DNA of 64,000 nucleotides from Rattus norvegicus (taxonomy: Eukaryota; Chordata; Mammalia; Rodentia; Muridae). The stretch lies in assembly GCF_036323735.1 (NCBI RefSeq), contig NC_086026.1:71921039-71985038 (forward strand), read 5' to 3'. A program made the translations under genes and the position numbers. The notes under the pieces are model-generated. The model was not told the DNA's origin, did no database searches, and was given only the letters and a program-made list of their open reading frames with translations. Below are positions 56,015 through 64,000 of the stretch, in pieces. The stretch's first letter is position 1, and each line of letters begins with the position of its first letter.

Positions 56015-56245
56015 CTGGGTAGGGCTATATCAGTTTGCAATTGATCTCATAAACTTTTACAAGCTTAGTAGCTTGAACAATAGAGTTTTAGTATCTTTGG
56101 GTGCTGGATGTCAGCCCCACTGGGATAAAGCCAAGGTTTGGCAGTTCTTTCTGGAGCCCTGGGGGAGCGCCCGTTTCCTGGCTTGAGTCTGTATTCCTTG
56201 CCATTCCCCAGCACTGAAGCTGGCAGTACAACAGGCCACTCCCAC
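56015..56245 (-). mobile_element. MLT-type MaLR fragment, antisense
   Basis: 'aacttttacaagcttagtag', 'gggtgctggatgtcagcccc', 'tttcctggcttgagtctgta', 'ccttgccattccccagcact'. Ancient and diverged. Confidence 0.5.
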
Positions 56246-56254
56246 ATCCTTTGC

Positions 56255-56515
56255 ATTTATTTAAATTAGTTACCCACTCCTTTGTGCACAGGTATGTAGT
56301 GTGCCTACATCTGCACAGGTGCAAGTGCACATGGGTGTGCAGGAGCTTGGAAGTCGGGAAACACCAGGCACAGCTTACCTCTCTATGGTTGAGACAAGGT
56401 TTCTTACTGGCCTGGGATTTGCAAGTAGGCTAGGCTGCCTGGCCAGAGAACCTGAGGCCTCCGGGTCTCTACTTCCCTAATGCTGTACAAGCATGTGTCA
56501 CCGTGACCAGGAGTT
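56255..56515 (-). mobile_element. RSINE1/B4-type SINE
   Basis: 'gagacaaggtttcttactgg', 'gtaggctaggctgcctggcc', 'gtacaagcatgtgtcaccgt'. Confidence 0.7.
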
Positions 56516-56667
56516 TCTGTTTCTAATAGAGATTGTAGGGATCATGTCCTTGTGCTTGTGTGGCAAATACTTTAGTGACAGGGCCATGTATTCTGTCTCC
56601 CTTGAATACAGATTCTGGTGATGACAGTGGACAGATAATCTAGCCCAATCCCAACCTAGGCAACATG

Positions 56668-57083
56668 GTGATTTAAATAGGTTTGGCCCTCATAGACTCA
56701 GGTGTTTGAATGCTTGGCCCACAGGGAGTGGCACTATTAGGAGGTGTGGTCCTGTTGGAGGAAGTGTGTCACAGTGGGGGTGGGGGTGGGGCTTTGAGGT
56801 TCCTTATGCTTAAGATCTGCCCAGTGTGGAATTCCAGTCTCCTCCTGGCTGCCTGCAGAAGATAGTCAGTGCTCTTCGCCCTTCCGCTGCCTCTGGATCA
56901 AGATGTGGACCTGTCAGCTCTTCCTCCAGCACCGTGTCTGCCTGGATGCTGCCATGCTTCCCACCATGATGATAATGGACTGAACCTCTGAAACTGTAAG
57001 CCAGCCCCATTAAATGTTCGCCTTTATAAGAGTTGCTGTGGTCATGGTGTCTCTGCACAGCAATAAAACCTGAACTAAGACAG
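56668..57083 (+). mobile_element. Family B (MaLR-like) LTR, long copy
   Basis: 'atggtgatttaaataggttt', 'gggagtggcactattaggag', 'gcttcccaccatgatgataa', 'gtaagccagccccattaaat', ending 'ctgaactaagaca'. Confidence 0.93.
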
Positions 57084-57250
57084 GCCAAGTCTGCTTTTCA
57101 AAGGGAAGGCTCATTCTGAAGAGAAGGCTCAAGGGACAGACATACAGACATCTCATGGGGACTGTTCTTCTGCTTGCCATGGGGGTCGTGAACAAATTAC
57201 AAATGACAGAATACCTGTAATCAAGAGCAATACTTTTCTTAACTCTCTTC

Positions 57251-57253
<3 letters not shown>

Positions 57254-57298
<45 letters not shown>
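57254..57298. repeat. (GA)n microsatellite
   Basis: About 22 GA units. Confidence 0.97.
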
Positions 57299-57300
<2 letters not shown>

Positions 57301-57729
57301 TATCTAGGTTTCATAGAAAACTCCTCTACTCCAGGGAGAATGAAGTCACAGGGTGGTGTACCCATTGCTGGACTCAGTGTCTTCCTGGGGAAATGAGGTG
57401 GGAGCCACCTCTGAAGGTCACACAGCTCAGTGGGGTCAGAGGAGCAAGGTCTGGCCTCTGCTTCCTTGAGCCTCTGCCCACTGCCCTCCCACCCCCACCA
57501 CACCGGCCTACTTAGATAGGGGTTCACTCTTCTGTTTGTCCCATTGCAGGGCTGCAGTCTCTTCCAGGTTGAGCTGCCCTACCTGCCTCTCCTCTCTGCT
57601 CTCTCCCTCCTTCTCCCTCCTTTCTATGCTGTTAACCTTCCCCTCTGTTCTTTTCTCTGTATTGTGACAAGGTCACTCATTTCATCTCCAAGACAAACAA
57701 GCTAACTTCCCTCTATGTGTGAGAGCTCT

Positions 57730-57737
<8 letters not shown>
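57299..57737. other. Unique sequence, pyrimidine-rich in part
   Basis: 57555-57660 is CT-rich. No repeat family or exon recognised. Confidence 0.4.

Positions 57738-57792
<55 letters not shown>
57738..57792. repeat. (CA)n microsatellite
   Basis: About 26 CA units with two TA interruptions at the start. Confidence 0.97.
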
Positions 57793-57795
<3 letters not shown>

Positions 57796-58224
57796 TGCGC
57801 ACCACAGACGCCTGCTCCCATCATCTACACTGCAGTGTGATTCTTGGCCCACCTCTCCTATAAAAATGGGTTTTGCCAAGCTTGCCTGTGACCTCTTGCC
57901 AATGCATTCCGGGGCTCACCACCCTTTTCTCACCTCACTTGTACTGGAGCCAGCAGTGGGTCCCTCTCACCTTCCCTCCTTGCTAAATATCATGCCCAGC
58001 TTCCTTGCAGCCCCTCCACAGCTACCTGTCCTCCTTGCCCAAGGTCTTCCAGTCTCTTTGTGGCTTCTTTCCCTCTCTTTGTTCCTGACATTAGATGCTC
58101 CCCATTTCCCTCTGGGCCGAATCCCCTGGAAGCCCCTCAGCTGCCTTTATTCCTGTTGGGTCCCAGGGATCCTCCCCACTCCACTTCCCTAGGTCTGGTT
58201 ATAAACCTGAAACACCATGCCTGC
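57793..58224. other. Unique sequence
   Basis: Crossed by a 157-codon plus frame (57719-58192) whose first 30 residues come from the CA repeat. The remainder is Leu/Pro/Ser-rich with no recognisable domain. Confidence 0.4.
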
Positions 58225-58225
58225 T

Positions 58226-58367
58226 TTTGTTTGTTTTAGAAAAGGATTCACTATGTTGTCCTGGAACCAACTATGTAGACCAGGCTGTCCTCAAACTCAC
58301 AGAGATCTGCTTGCCTCTGCCTCTGCTAGGATTGACGGTTACATATACCTTGACCATGTCTGGACCA
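58226..58367 (-). mobile_element. B1 SINE
   Basis: 'gtagaccaggctgtcctcaa', 'cacagagatctgcttgcctc', 'ctaggattgacggttacat'. Confidence 0.92.
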
Positions 58368-58369
58368 GC

Positions 58370-58478
58370 TTTTTTTTTTTTTTTTTTTTGGTTCTTTTTT
58401 TTGGAGCTGGGGACCGAACCCAGGGCCTTGCGCTTCCTAGGCAAGCGCTCTACCACTGAGCTAAATCCCCAACCCCCC
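58370..58478 (-). mobile_element. ID element
   Basis: Reverse ID with T-tail and intact 'ggagctggggaccgaaccca' and 'gctctaccactgagctaaat'. Ends in a 13-base C run followed by T's; no clear target duplication. Confidence 0.96.
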
Positions 58479-58546
58479 CCCCCTTTTTTTAAATGTGGAT
58501 TCTGATATCTCCCATGCATGCAAAATAAGTTTTTATTGGCTGAGCC

Positions 58547-58548
<2 letters not shown>

Positions 58549-58589
<41 letters not shown>

Positions 58590-58608
58590 GCACGCACGCA
58601 CGCACACA
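58549..58608. repeat. (CA)n-(CGCA)n microsatellite
   Basis: About 18 CA units then five CGCA units. Confidence 0.97.
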
Positions 58609-58664
58609 CCCCTTGAGGTTTTTAATATGTCTGGAAATCAAGTCTGCTTATGACAACTATGTTT

Positions 58665-58805
58665 TGTTTTGTTTGAGACAAGGTTCCCTACCTCAGACTA
58701 GCCAGCAACTTGCTATGTCACACAAGTTGACCTTGAACTCATGATCTTCCTGCCTCTGCCCCCAGAGTCCTCACAGCAGGCTTACAAGCATATGCCATCT
58801 TGCCC
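58665..58805 (-). mobile_element. B1-related SINE
   Basis: 'tgtttgagacaaggttccct', 'gttgaccttgaactcatgat', 'cttacaagcatatgccatct'. Confidence 0.82.
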
Positions 58806-59345
58806 AGATTGGTTTGTTAGTTTCAAGCTGAAGATTGGATTCAAGGTCCGGTACAAGCTGGACAAACACCTACCATGGAGCTGCACCCTCAGCCCCACCT
58901 GGCCCTGCTGTAACTTTCCAAATGGATTTGCCTGAGAAGCTTGGGCTCCCTGGGGTTTCAGTGGTCCCTGGTAGGTGGGTAGCAGATGGTTACTCCTCTT
59001 GATCTGACCTCCAGAATCCAATTTCCTTCTCTTCAGTGAACCTCAGATTAACCAAAGTCCTCTAGCAAAATGGAACAGGTTGAGATATATACATCTATAA
59101 ATGAAGATGGATTTACATTCATGGTGGCCATGACTATGGGGGATGAAGAGGCCCCATACTCTAATTGGCAACCTGGATACCAAGAGATATGTGATGTCAT
59201 GTCCAGCCCAAGACAGAAGGCCTGGGAGTCAAGGGCACTGAAACATAGGCCTAATGATACATAGTGTGGAAGGCTGATGTCTCAACTCAAGCAAAGGAGT
59301 TTGGGGAGGAGGGGGAGAAAATGAAAAAAAAAGGAGGAGGAGGAG
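58806..59345. other. Unique sequence, nothing recognised
   Basis: Ends in a GA-rich patch (59285-59345). No gene identified. Confidence 0.4.
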
Positions 59346-59408
59346 AGATAGGATAGGATAGGATAGGATAGGATAGGATAGAATAGAATAGAATAGAATA
59401 GAATTAAT
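59346..59408. repeat. (GGATA)n-(GAATA)n pentanucleotide repeat
   Basis: About seven GGATA units grading into five GAATA units by a single base change per unit. Confidence 0.97.
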
Positions 59409-59495
59409 AGAATTGTGCTGGATAGTTTTAAAGTCAACTTGACACAATCTAAAATCATCTGAGAGGAGGAAGCCTCAATTAAGAAAATGCCTCTT

Positions 59496-59603
59496 GGGGC
59501 TGGGGATTTAGCTCAGTGGTAGAGCGCTTATCTAGGAAGCACAAGGCCCTGGGTTCGGTCCCCAGCTCCGAAAAAAAAAGAACCAAAAAAAAAAAAAAAA
59601 AGA
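59496..59603 (+). mobile_element. ID element adjoining the pseudogene
   Basis: 'ggggctggggatttagctca' through A tail. Flanked by aagaaaatgcctctt at 59481-59495 and 59604-59618; the second copy is also the 5' flank of the UBE2L3 pseudogene. Confidence 0.98.
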
Positions 59604-59618
59604 AAGAAAATGCCTCTT

Positions 59619-60311
59619 GAAAGCAGCAGCACCAGATCCAAGATGGTGGCCAGCAGGAGGCTGATGAAGGAGCTTGAAGAGATCCACAAATGTGGAATGA
59701 AAAACTTCCGTAACATCCAGGTTGATAAAGCTAATTTATTGACTTGGCAAGGGCTCATTTGTTCCTGGCAACCCTCCCTGTGATAAGGGAGCCTTCAGAA
59801 TTGAGATCAACTTCCCAGCAGAGTAACCCTTCAAGCCACCCAAGATCACATTTAAAACAAAGATCCACCACCCTAATATCGACGAGAAGGGGCGGGTCTG
59901 TCTGCCCGTAATTAGTGCAGAAAACTGGAAGCTAGTCACCAAGACTGACTTAGTAATCCAGTCCCTCATAGCACTGGTGAACCACCCCCAGGCTGAGCAC
60001 ACACTCTGGGTTGACCTAGCTGAAGAATACCCTAAGGCCCATAAAAAGTTCTGTAAGAATGCTGAAGCGTTTACAAATAAATATGGGGGAAAAGTGACCT
60101 CTGGACTAAAATCTGCCAGAAGTGATTCCAGCAAGTTTAAGCAGAGGCCCTGAGCAGTGCATTCAGACACCCTGAAAAGCAGGACTCTGTGGAAATTGAC
60201 ATGTGCCACCAACTGGCATCTGCTTGTGACAGTTACTAACTTTGTATACTTTTCTTAATCAAAAAGTGGTCTAGGTAACCTGTAAAGAAGGATTAAAAAA
60301 ATTCAGATGTT
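59619..60311 (+). pseudogene. Ube2l3: Processed pseudogene of ubiquitin-conjugating enzyme E2 L3 (UbcH7)
   Basis: UBE2L3 is a cytosolic/nuclear E2 that passes ubiquitin from E1 to HECT and RBR E3 ligases. This intronless copy starts in the 5' leader and reads MVASRRLMKELEEIHKCGM from the ATG at 59643. An extra T near 59758-59760 shifts frame in the LTWQGLIVPD region. In the restored register a TAA at 59824-59826 replaces a Tyr codon after NFPAE. The remaining body is open: GRVCLPVISAENWK holds the catalytic-Cys position (TGT, 59899-59901) and AEEYPKAHKKFCKNAE follows. An extra G in the run near 60084-60089 destroys the C-terminal tail and stop. About 200 bp of 3' UTR follow. No introns; the A tail is replaced by (GAA)n; flanks aagaaaatgcctc (59604) and aagaaaatgtctc (about 60460) form an imperfect target duplication. 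A 158-codon minus frame here is an antisense shadow. Not functional as protein. Confidence 0.97.
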
Positions 60312-60312
60312 T

Positions 60313-60367
60313 GAAGAAGAAGAAGAAGAAGAAGAAGAAGAAGAAGAAGAAGAAGAAGAAGAAGAAG

Positions 60368-60397
<30 letters not shown>
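60313..60397. repeat. (GAA)n triplet repeat
   Basis: About 28 uninterrupted GAA units, then (GGA)n and AAAG-rich purines to 60465. It lies where the pseudogene's poly(A) tail should be. Yields a poly-Glu frame. Confidence 0.98.
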
Positions 60398-60399
<2 letters not shown>

Positions 60400-60677
60400 G
60401 AGGAGGAGGAGGAGGAGGAGGAGGAAGAGAAAGAAGAAGAAAAGAAGAAAAAGAAAGAAAGAAAATGTCTCAGATCAGGTTGTAGGTAGGCCTGTAAGGC
60501 ATTTTCTTAATTAGTGGTTGATTGTGGGTGGTGTCATCCTTGGACTGGTGGTCCAAGCAGGTTGAGCAAGACATGGGGAACAAGCCAGTAAGCAGCACTC
60601 CTCCATAGCATCTACATCAGCTCCTGCCTCTGGATTCCTGTCCTGTTTGGGTTCCTGTCCTGACTTTCTTCAGTGAT

Positions 60678-61077
60678 TGTCGGAACACAGTCCATGAATG
60701 GAGTCATGTGAGGAGATTTCTGAGTGCATGTGAGAAAACTCTAAGGAACCAAGAGAAGAGTCTTGTAACCTCAGTTTTTTTCAAAAACATGAAATTGTTC
60801 TTAGAATGTGCTTTTGTGTCCTGCACAGGTGTAGCGAACAGGAGTGAGTTTACTTCAGATTAGTCATTATAACTGGTTTGTCTATATGCTTCTATGCAAA
60901 AACTATTTTTGTTGCATTCAGCCTGCCCTTGTGAAAATACACTTAACTAGGGTATCTCTTCTTAACCCTTACAGTAGTAATTGTCTGATGCTCTGAATAA
61001 AGTTGGCTATTGCCTGAGACTTTAGCCTGTCTCATTTATTAGCTCTATTCTCCCAGCTCCCATTGCTTTAGAGCAAT
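60678..61077 (+). mobile_element. Probable solo LTR within family A
   Basis: Replaces nothing in family A but interrupts it between 'tttcttcagtgat' and 'atgacaaactgatatgg'. Starts TGTCGGAACACAG and ends near TTTAGAGCA, giving TG...CA ends of about 400 bp. AATAAA at about 60997 is followed by a GT/CT-rich stretch, as in an LTR R-U5. Target duplication not certain. Confidence 0.6.
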
Positions 61078-61197
61078 GACAAACTGATATGGAAGTGCGA
61101 GCCAATTAAACCCTTTCCTTCCCAAGTTGCTCAGGTCATGGTGTTTCACCACAGCAGTAGTTACCCTAACTAAAACAATCTCTTTCTTCCAGGTCGA

Positions 61198-61690
61198 ATA
61201 TTATTGTGCATTGTGAAAAGATTATTATTGTATTATTCAAATGCTGACTTCTGTGCCCCCATATCCAATTGCAATCCTTATTTTAAGAATCTCTTGTCTC
61301 AATGTTGTGTACACATTGCTCCCCAATTGTTCCCTGATTGGTCAATAAAGCTAGCTGATCAGTCAGTGACTAAGTAGGGGAGAGAATAGGGCTGGACTTC
61401 TTCCCAGCCAGGGGAGAGGGAGAAGGACAGACAAGAAGAGGGTATTAGCCATGGTAAGAGAGTCCAGGAGACCTGATTAGAAAAATATCGGGAGCAGAGA
61501 AAGCTATAAAATGCAAGTATCTCAGGGATTTTGGCTGGGAGGTAGCCAGATTAGCTCAGAGGATTAAAACAGAGTCATACTGCTCAGTTGTTGTGCCCTT
61601 AAAGCTTGTTAAAAAATATAATAGTCCAGTCTTAATTATCTGGGAGCTAGCTGGGTTAAGAGGAAAACCGTGACACTTATTAAAAAGTCA
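61198..61690 (+). mobile_element. Rodent LTR-like repeat, unnamed
   Basis: 'attgtattattcaaatgctg', 'tccctgattggtcaataaag', 'ctagctgatcagtcagtgac', 'gctagctgggttaagaggaa'. Shares its 'ggtcaataaag...ctaag-agg' layout with 44173-44570. Confidence 0.6.
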
Positions 61691-61743
61691 TTAACACTTT
61701 CTCCTCCTCTGCTCTTGGGGCTAGAAGATGCTGCCCACACTGC

Positions 61744-62045
61744 AAGGGTATCTTAGTTTTGTTGCCATGACAACAAAAACTTAAGCTCACAGTTTAAGGT
61801 CACGGTCCATCATGGAGGCAGGAGCTCAAGACAACTGGCCACATTATATCGACAGAAAAGAGATGAATGATGTGCTCAGCTCCGTCTGATGTCCCAGCCT
61901 ACGAAATGGTGCTTTTCACAGTTAGGGTAAGTCTGCCATCTCAGTCATCCCAGTCTAGACACTCTCTCACAGGCATGCCCAAAGCCTTGTCTCCTAAGTG
62001 ATTCTATGTTGGCAATCACTGTTAGCCATCACAGGAAGCCTACCT
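61744..62045 (-). mobile_element. Family C LTR-like repeat
   Basis: 'gtatcttagttttgttgcca', 'cacggtccatcatggaggca', 'ctctctcacaggcatgccca', 'gcaatcactgttagccatca'. Confidence 0.78.
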
Positions 62046-62225
62046 GCTTTTTCTAGCCACTAACTCAAAAGTTGTCTTCTGGAAGCATCCTCAGGTACAG
62101 CATGGACCTAGATCTCTGGGCACCTAGGTACAGACACCGACACACAGTTAAGCATTCCTGGCACCAGGAAGCAGGCCCTGCTAAGCAACTTGGCAGGAGG
62201 AGCTCTGTGGGCACAGCATTATAAA

Positions 62226-62242
62226 GGCCAGCAGGTGGAGGG
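62226..62242 (+). promoter_or_regulatory. CTCF-like motif beside a TATA-like word
   Basis: GGCCAGCAGGTGGAGGG fits the CCAGCAGGTGG core on plus. TATAAAGG (62221-62228) overlaps its left edge. Both are sequence matches only. Confidence 0.4.
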
Positions 62243-62324
62243 TTGCTGGCGGTCCCTGGAATGTTGGATCCCTACAGCCTCCTGGTTGGGATGTCCAGCT
62301 GGTTTTTGATGGTGTTACTTGAAA

Positions 62325-62522
62325 GAGGTTCTCTTGGAAGCTGGTCTTGAACTCACTATGTAGTCACCAGTGTGACCTTGGATTTCTGACCATTCTGCTT
62401 CCACCTCCCAAGTGTTGAGGTTACAGATGCCTTTTTACCATGCCCAGGTTTTACAGAGCTGGAGACTGAACCTTCCTGCATGCTAGGCAAGTGGCCACTC
62501 TACCAATGGAGTGACATCCCAT
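62325..62522 (-). mobile_element. B4 SINE
   Basis: B1-like half 'ggaagctggtcttgaactca', 'caagtgttgaggttacagat', tRNA-like half 'gagctggagactgaaccttc', 'tgctaggcaagtggccactc'. Confidence 0.85.
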
Positions 62523-63404
62523 CCAGGAATGCCTCATATATAAGAATTGGGTTTTGTCCCATCTGATTAGATCCCAAGTAGAGTTTCTGGGAGGGAGGCG
62601 AAGGCCTCCTGGAGTCTACCTCAGGAATTCTGGGACTATTTTGGAAGGCAAAGAGCTACAGGGCACAGTAGCCGGGAGCCAAGCTGCGGAGCCTGCAAAT
62701 GTCATTACCCTAAGGAGAAGTGTCTGGCCATCCTGAGCTTTCAAATCTTTTGATGAAAACCAACCTGCTCACACTTCAGGAATTTGCTGGCTGGGTCAGC
62801 AGCAGCCACTTGCCCTGCTCCCCTGGGGGACCAAGTTTCCAGCAGAAGCAGGCCAGATGTGGGGTAGCTGGGAGGGGGAGGGGGTGGGATGAGACTAAAG
62901 GAGGTGGGGGAGGGGCTGCAACTGCCAAGGGCTGGAAAGGACCCCCCCCCCCCAGCTTCACGCAGACAAAAATAAACAAAAGTTCCTGCTGGAAGAGAGC
63001 AGAAGCAAAAAATGTGTTTGAGAAAAACAGGTGGAAAGGGTCTTTGTGGGGTTCAAAGACTGGTGTCCCCCATCTGGTTATTATGGGCCAGGTATCCTTG
63101 GTGAACACCGAGTTAGTTTGAGGAATGGCTACCTCCACTCCCAGTTCAGCTTTTCTGGATTATGACTTCTTCTGCACACACCATCACTGAAGACTCCTTT
63201 CGATGCTGCAGCTCATGTATCCATGGTTACCTGCTTCACACAGGGGGAACCTCAGGTCCTGAGCATTAGGTGGCTCTGACAAACCCAAGGAAGATAAAGC
63301 CCTGATTCAAATCCAGAAGGCAGACCCCTATCTTCAGAACCACACTGAGATAGGGCAAAAGGCACAGACGGTGGATCCAAGCTGCCCGAGGATGACGCCA
63401 TATT
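62523..63404. other. Unique sequence, nothing recognised
   Basis: 133-codon plus (62720-63121) and 120-codon minus (62776-63138) frames overlap and share a G-rich low-complexity core with a 12-base C run (62942-62953). No domain recognised. Confidence 0.45.
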
Positions 63405-63735
63405 TTGCAACTTGCTGTGTGACTCCAAAAAGATTACCAAACATCTCTGTGTCTTAGCTTCCTCATTGGTAAAACTGGACCTTAGAGCCTGCCCCATAGG
63501 GTTGTGAGGAGGGATTCCATTTCTCTCATGAGGGATTCTCAGGCGGCCAAGGGCATGGGATGGGATGGCCTGGTTCTGTGGGCCAAAGAGAGCTCCTACT
63601 GCTGTTTTAGTGAGGAGGTGGGAGCATATGGAAGCCTCCGGGCCTTCTCTGCTTGGCCTGAAGGGGTTTAGGAGGTTATATGAGTGCCTAGGCCTTGCTA
63701 GGCACATAGTAAACACTCAATAAATGGTTATAAAA
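63405..63735 (+). mobile_element. MIR SINE
   Basis: 'cttgctgtgtgactccaaaa', 'tcttagcttcctcattggta', 'catagggttgtgaggaggga', 'gctaggcacatagtaaacac' and 'tcaataaatggttat' in MIR order, with a diverged middle. A 154-codon minus frame across it is an artefact. Confidence 0.75.
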
Positions 63736-64000
63736 TTCTGGATTTTGCTGGATGTGGGAAGGAGAGAGATGCCCAGGCATAATAGATACATACAGTAAGT
63801 TCCAAAGTCTGATAGCCTGTGACTCATTCTAACAAAATTTGCAGATGTGTCATCAGAAACACATGGGGAAATTGTTCAATTCTGGCTGGAAGGTAGGATG
63901 GGCTTTAAGGAAGAGGCAGCACTTAGCTCGGGTCTTGGGTAGCTGAGGTAGAGACGTTTATGCAGGGGTGAGGGGGTGAGGGATGTGAGTCCATTTGTCC
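63736..64000. other. Unassigned window end
   Basis: Possibly diverged ancient repeat around 63890-63960; no support strong enough to name it. Confidence 0.3.

Larger units (their letters stand above)
59414..61175 (+). mobile_element. Family A LTR-like repeat with three insertions
   Basis: Three collinear pieces. 59414-59495 is 'tgctggatagttttaaagtc' through 'aagaaaatgcctctt'. 60460-60677 is 'aagaaaatgtctcagatcag' through 'tgactttcttcagtgat'. 61080-61175 is 'gatatggaagtgcgagccaa' through 'taccctaactaaaaca'. Between them lie an ID, the UBE2L3 pseudogene and a solo LTR. Confidence 0.88.

Noticed and set aside
59899..59901. Preserved catalytic Cys codon in the UBE2L3 copy as a sign of function
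   Set aside because: Two frameshifts and an in-frame stop, with the C-terminus lost; chance retention in a fairly young pseudogene.
59736..60212. 158-codon minus-strand ORF
   Set aside because: Antisense of the UBE2L3 pseudogene; fortuitously open.
63252..63716. 154-codon minus ORF
   Set aside because: Mostly antisense to a MIR element and lacks any recognisable domain.

Overview
This is mammalian nuclear DNA, almost certainly rat (Rattus). The diagnostic evidence is eight well-preserved ID retroposons (tRNA-Ala/BC1-like, about 75 bp of body plus an A-rich tail, several with perfect target-site duplications), mixed with B1, B2, B3 and B4 SINEs, rodent L1 3' ends and many rodent LTRs. ID amplification on this scale is a rat feature. 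No bacterial, plasmid or phage architecture is present.

I find no functional protein-coding gene and no functional RNA gene. The long ORFs are low-complexity translations of microsatellites, parts of transposable elements, or isolated open frames without a recognisable family. The one clear gene-derived sequence is a processed pseudogene of the ubiquitin-conjugating enzyme UBE2L3 (59619-60311), with two frameshifts and a stop. The window is therefore intergenic or deep intronic. Short exons or lncRNA exons cannot be excluded by eye.

Layout. 1-5.9 kb: SINEs, an antisense L1 fossil and simple repeats. 5.9-8.4 kb: repeat-poor, with the longest ORF (264 codons) and a good CTCF-like motif. 8.4-19 kb: mixed SINEs and unique DNA with two more CTCF-like motifs in the same orientation and a pair of RFX X-box-like palindromes. 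19-31 kb: dense nested insertions, including a run of three related LTR-like elements, a three-deep nest and a fossil hAT-transposase-like sequence. 31-33.4 kb and 41.6-44 kb: old L1 fragments. 35.6-38 kb: an endogenous-retrovirus-type LTR plus probable internal sequence. 44-46 kb: MaLR-type LTRs, one carrying a seven-unit 20-bp minisatellite. 46.6-48.1 kb: repeat-poor with a CpG-rich core. 48-59 kb: SINEs, LTRs and an L1 copy with the signature of a 3' transduction. 59.4-61.2 kb: one old LTR-like element interrupted by an ID, the UBE2L3 pseudogene and a solo LTR. 61.2-64 kb: LTR-like and B4 repeats, a plus-strand CTCF-like motif and a MIR.

Naming. 'Family A' is the repeat beginning TGTACTGGCTGG-like, containing 'gtgtcaacttgacacaa' and 'aataaaccctttcctcc', ending 'ctgactaagaca'. 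'Family B' contains 'ggagtggcactatt' and 'gtaagccagccccaatt', ending 'ctaactaagaca'. 'Family C' is a relative seen only on the minus strand, starting 'ttagttac' on plus. All look like rodent LTR elements; B resembles MaLR (MT/ORR1-type) LTRs. These labels are mine; a RepeatMasker run is needed for official names. Boundaries of diverged repeats are approximate (about 10-30 bp). I could not verify any genomic position, expression or conservation.
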